Positions 35,006 through 35,373 of a stretch of 35,373 nucleotides of DNA are shown one piece after another. The stretch spans positions 1 to 35,373 of the forward strand of contig JANWHQ010000077.1 in assembly GCA_025450315.1 (NCBI GenBank). Reading direction: 5' to 3'. Numbering within the stretch: the first letter of the stretch is position 1; every line of letters begins with the position of its first letter. The DNA is from Caulobacteraceae bacterium. GTDB lineage: Bacteria > Pseudomonadota > Alphaproteobacteria > Caulobacterales > Caulobacteraceae. The translations under genes were made by a program, and so were the position numbers. The notes under the pieces are model-generated. The model saw only the letters and a program-made list of their open reading frames with translations, did not search any database and had not been told where the DNA came from.

Positions 35006-35373
35006 ATGAGGGTGCTCCTCGTCGAAGACGATCCCGACCTCTCGCGACAGCTGAAGCTGGCGCTGGCCGACGCCGGCTATGCGGTCGACCACGCCGGCGA
35101 CGGCGAGGAGGCCCACTTCCTTGGCGGGACCGAGCCCTACGACGCGGTCGTGCTGGACCTCGGCCTGCCCAAGATGGACGGCGTCTCGGTGCTGGAGCGC
35201 TGGCGCAAGGAGAGCATGACCGCCCCGGTGCTGATCCTCACCGCCCGCGGCGCCTGGAGCGAGAAGGTGGCCGGCTTCGACGCCGGCGCCGACGACTATC
35301 TGACCAAGCCCGTCCACACCGAGGAGCTGTTGGCGCGCCTCAGGGCGCTGATGCGCCGCGCCGCCGGACATTC
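35006..35373 (+). CDS. OmpR/PhoP-type response regulator (3' part missing)
   Basis: The N-terminal 122 residues of a two-component response regulator; the DNA-binding domain lies beyond the window. The receiver has acidic EDD at 7-9, phosphorylated Asp51 in VVLDLGLPKMDG, Thr79 and Lys101 in TKPV, all intact. The sequence RRAAGHS begins the linker. Its sensor kinase probably follows outside the window. It is in an operon with the PepSY-like gene. Confidence 0.93.
   Translation, partial: MRVLLVEDDPDLSRQLKLALADAGYAVDHAGDGEEAHFLGGTEPYDAVVLDLGLPKMDGVSVLERWRKESMTAPVLILTARGAWSEKVAGFDAGADDYLTKPVHTEELLARLRALMRRAAGH

Overview
The window is a GC-rich, tightly packed chromosomal segment that fits an alphaproteobacterium of the Caulobacteraceae (Caulobacter/Phenylobacterium group). 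The evidence is a DivJ-like cell-cycle histidine kinase, three TTAA-N7-TTAA-like boxes of the CtrA type, families typical of that group (DUF1491, DUF2336, UPF0260), frequent GTG/TTG starts, and intergenic palindromic repeats. No tRNA, rRNA, CRISPR array, transposase or phage gene is visible, and no gene-free stretch exceeds 300 bases. This is mostly ordinary core genome; the unusual points are in gene structure and regulation.

Layout. (1) 1-5.3 kb, minus strand: sucC and the 5' part of sucD (TCA cycle) follow a large GH18/deacetylase/glycosyltransferase fusion that looks like a one-chain exopolysaccharide machine. (2) 5.4-6.8 kb: a small DUF2306-like membrane protein diverges from a membrane-anchored LytTR regulator. 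(3) 6.8-10.5 kb, minus strand: an ion-homeostasis operon (ClC-type protein with CBS domains, NhaP-type antiporter, GNAT acetyltransferase). (4) 10.6-15.4 kb: a secreted protein of unknown role, a malate dehydrogenase of the 'GAAGxIG' type, a HIT protein, and a SufE-bioB-GST operon that puts a sulfur-transfer protein beside a radical-SAM enzyme needing sulfur. (5) 15.6-22.7 kb: the DivJ-like kinase, a free-standing TonB C-terminal domain protein, small conserved proteins, release factor 3 and a helical repeat protein, with CtrA-like sites in two intergenic gaps. (6) 22.9-31.4 kb, minus strand: DUF2336 and proline-rich proteins behind a third CtrA-like site, an NMT1/THI5-type ABC importer, and a class A PBP-uup pair. 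(7) 31.4-35.4 kb: UPF0260 and DUF805 proteins, an ArsR-SRPBCC pair with a palindromic operator, a DnaJ-like co-chaperone, and a PepSY protein plus OmpR-type regulator preceded by a direct repeat.

Most notable: a triple-hairpin intergenic-type repeat sits in frame inside the uup gene; the ClC protein lacks the internal proton glutamate and the pore tyrosine; the GST gene has no stop codon where its family ends and reads antisense through its neighbour; the DUF1491 gene appears to start at a non-standard codon; and two convergent gene pairs share a single CTAG as both stop codons. I did not find a clearly new multi-gene system. The membrane LytTR/DUF2306 pair and the three-enzyme polysaccharide protein are the closest candidates.
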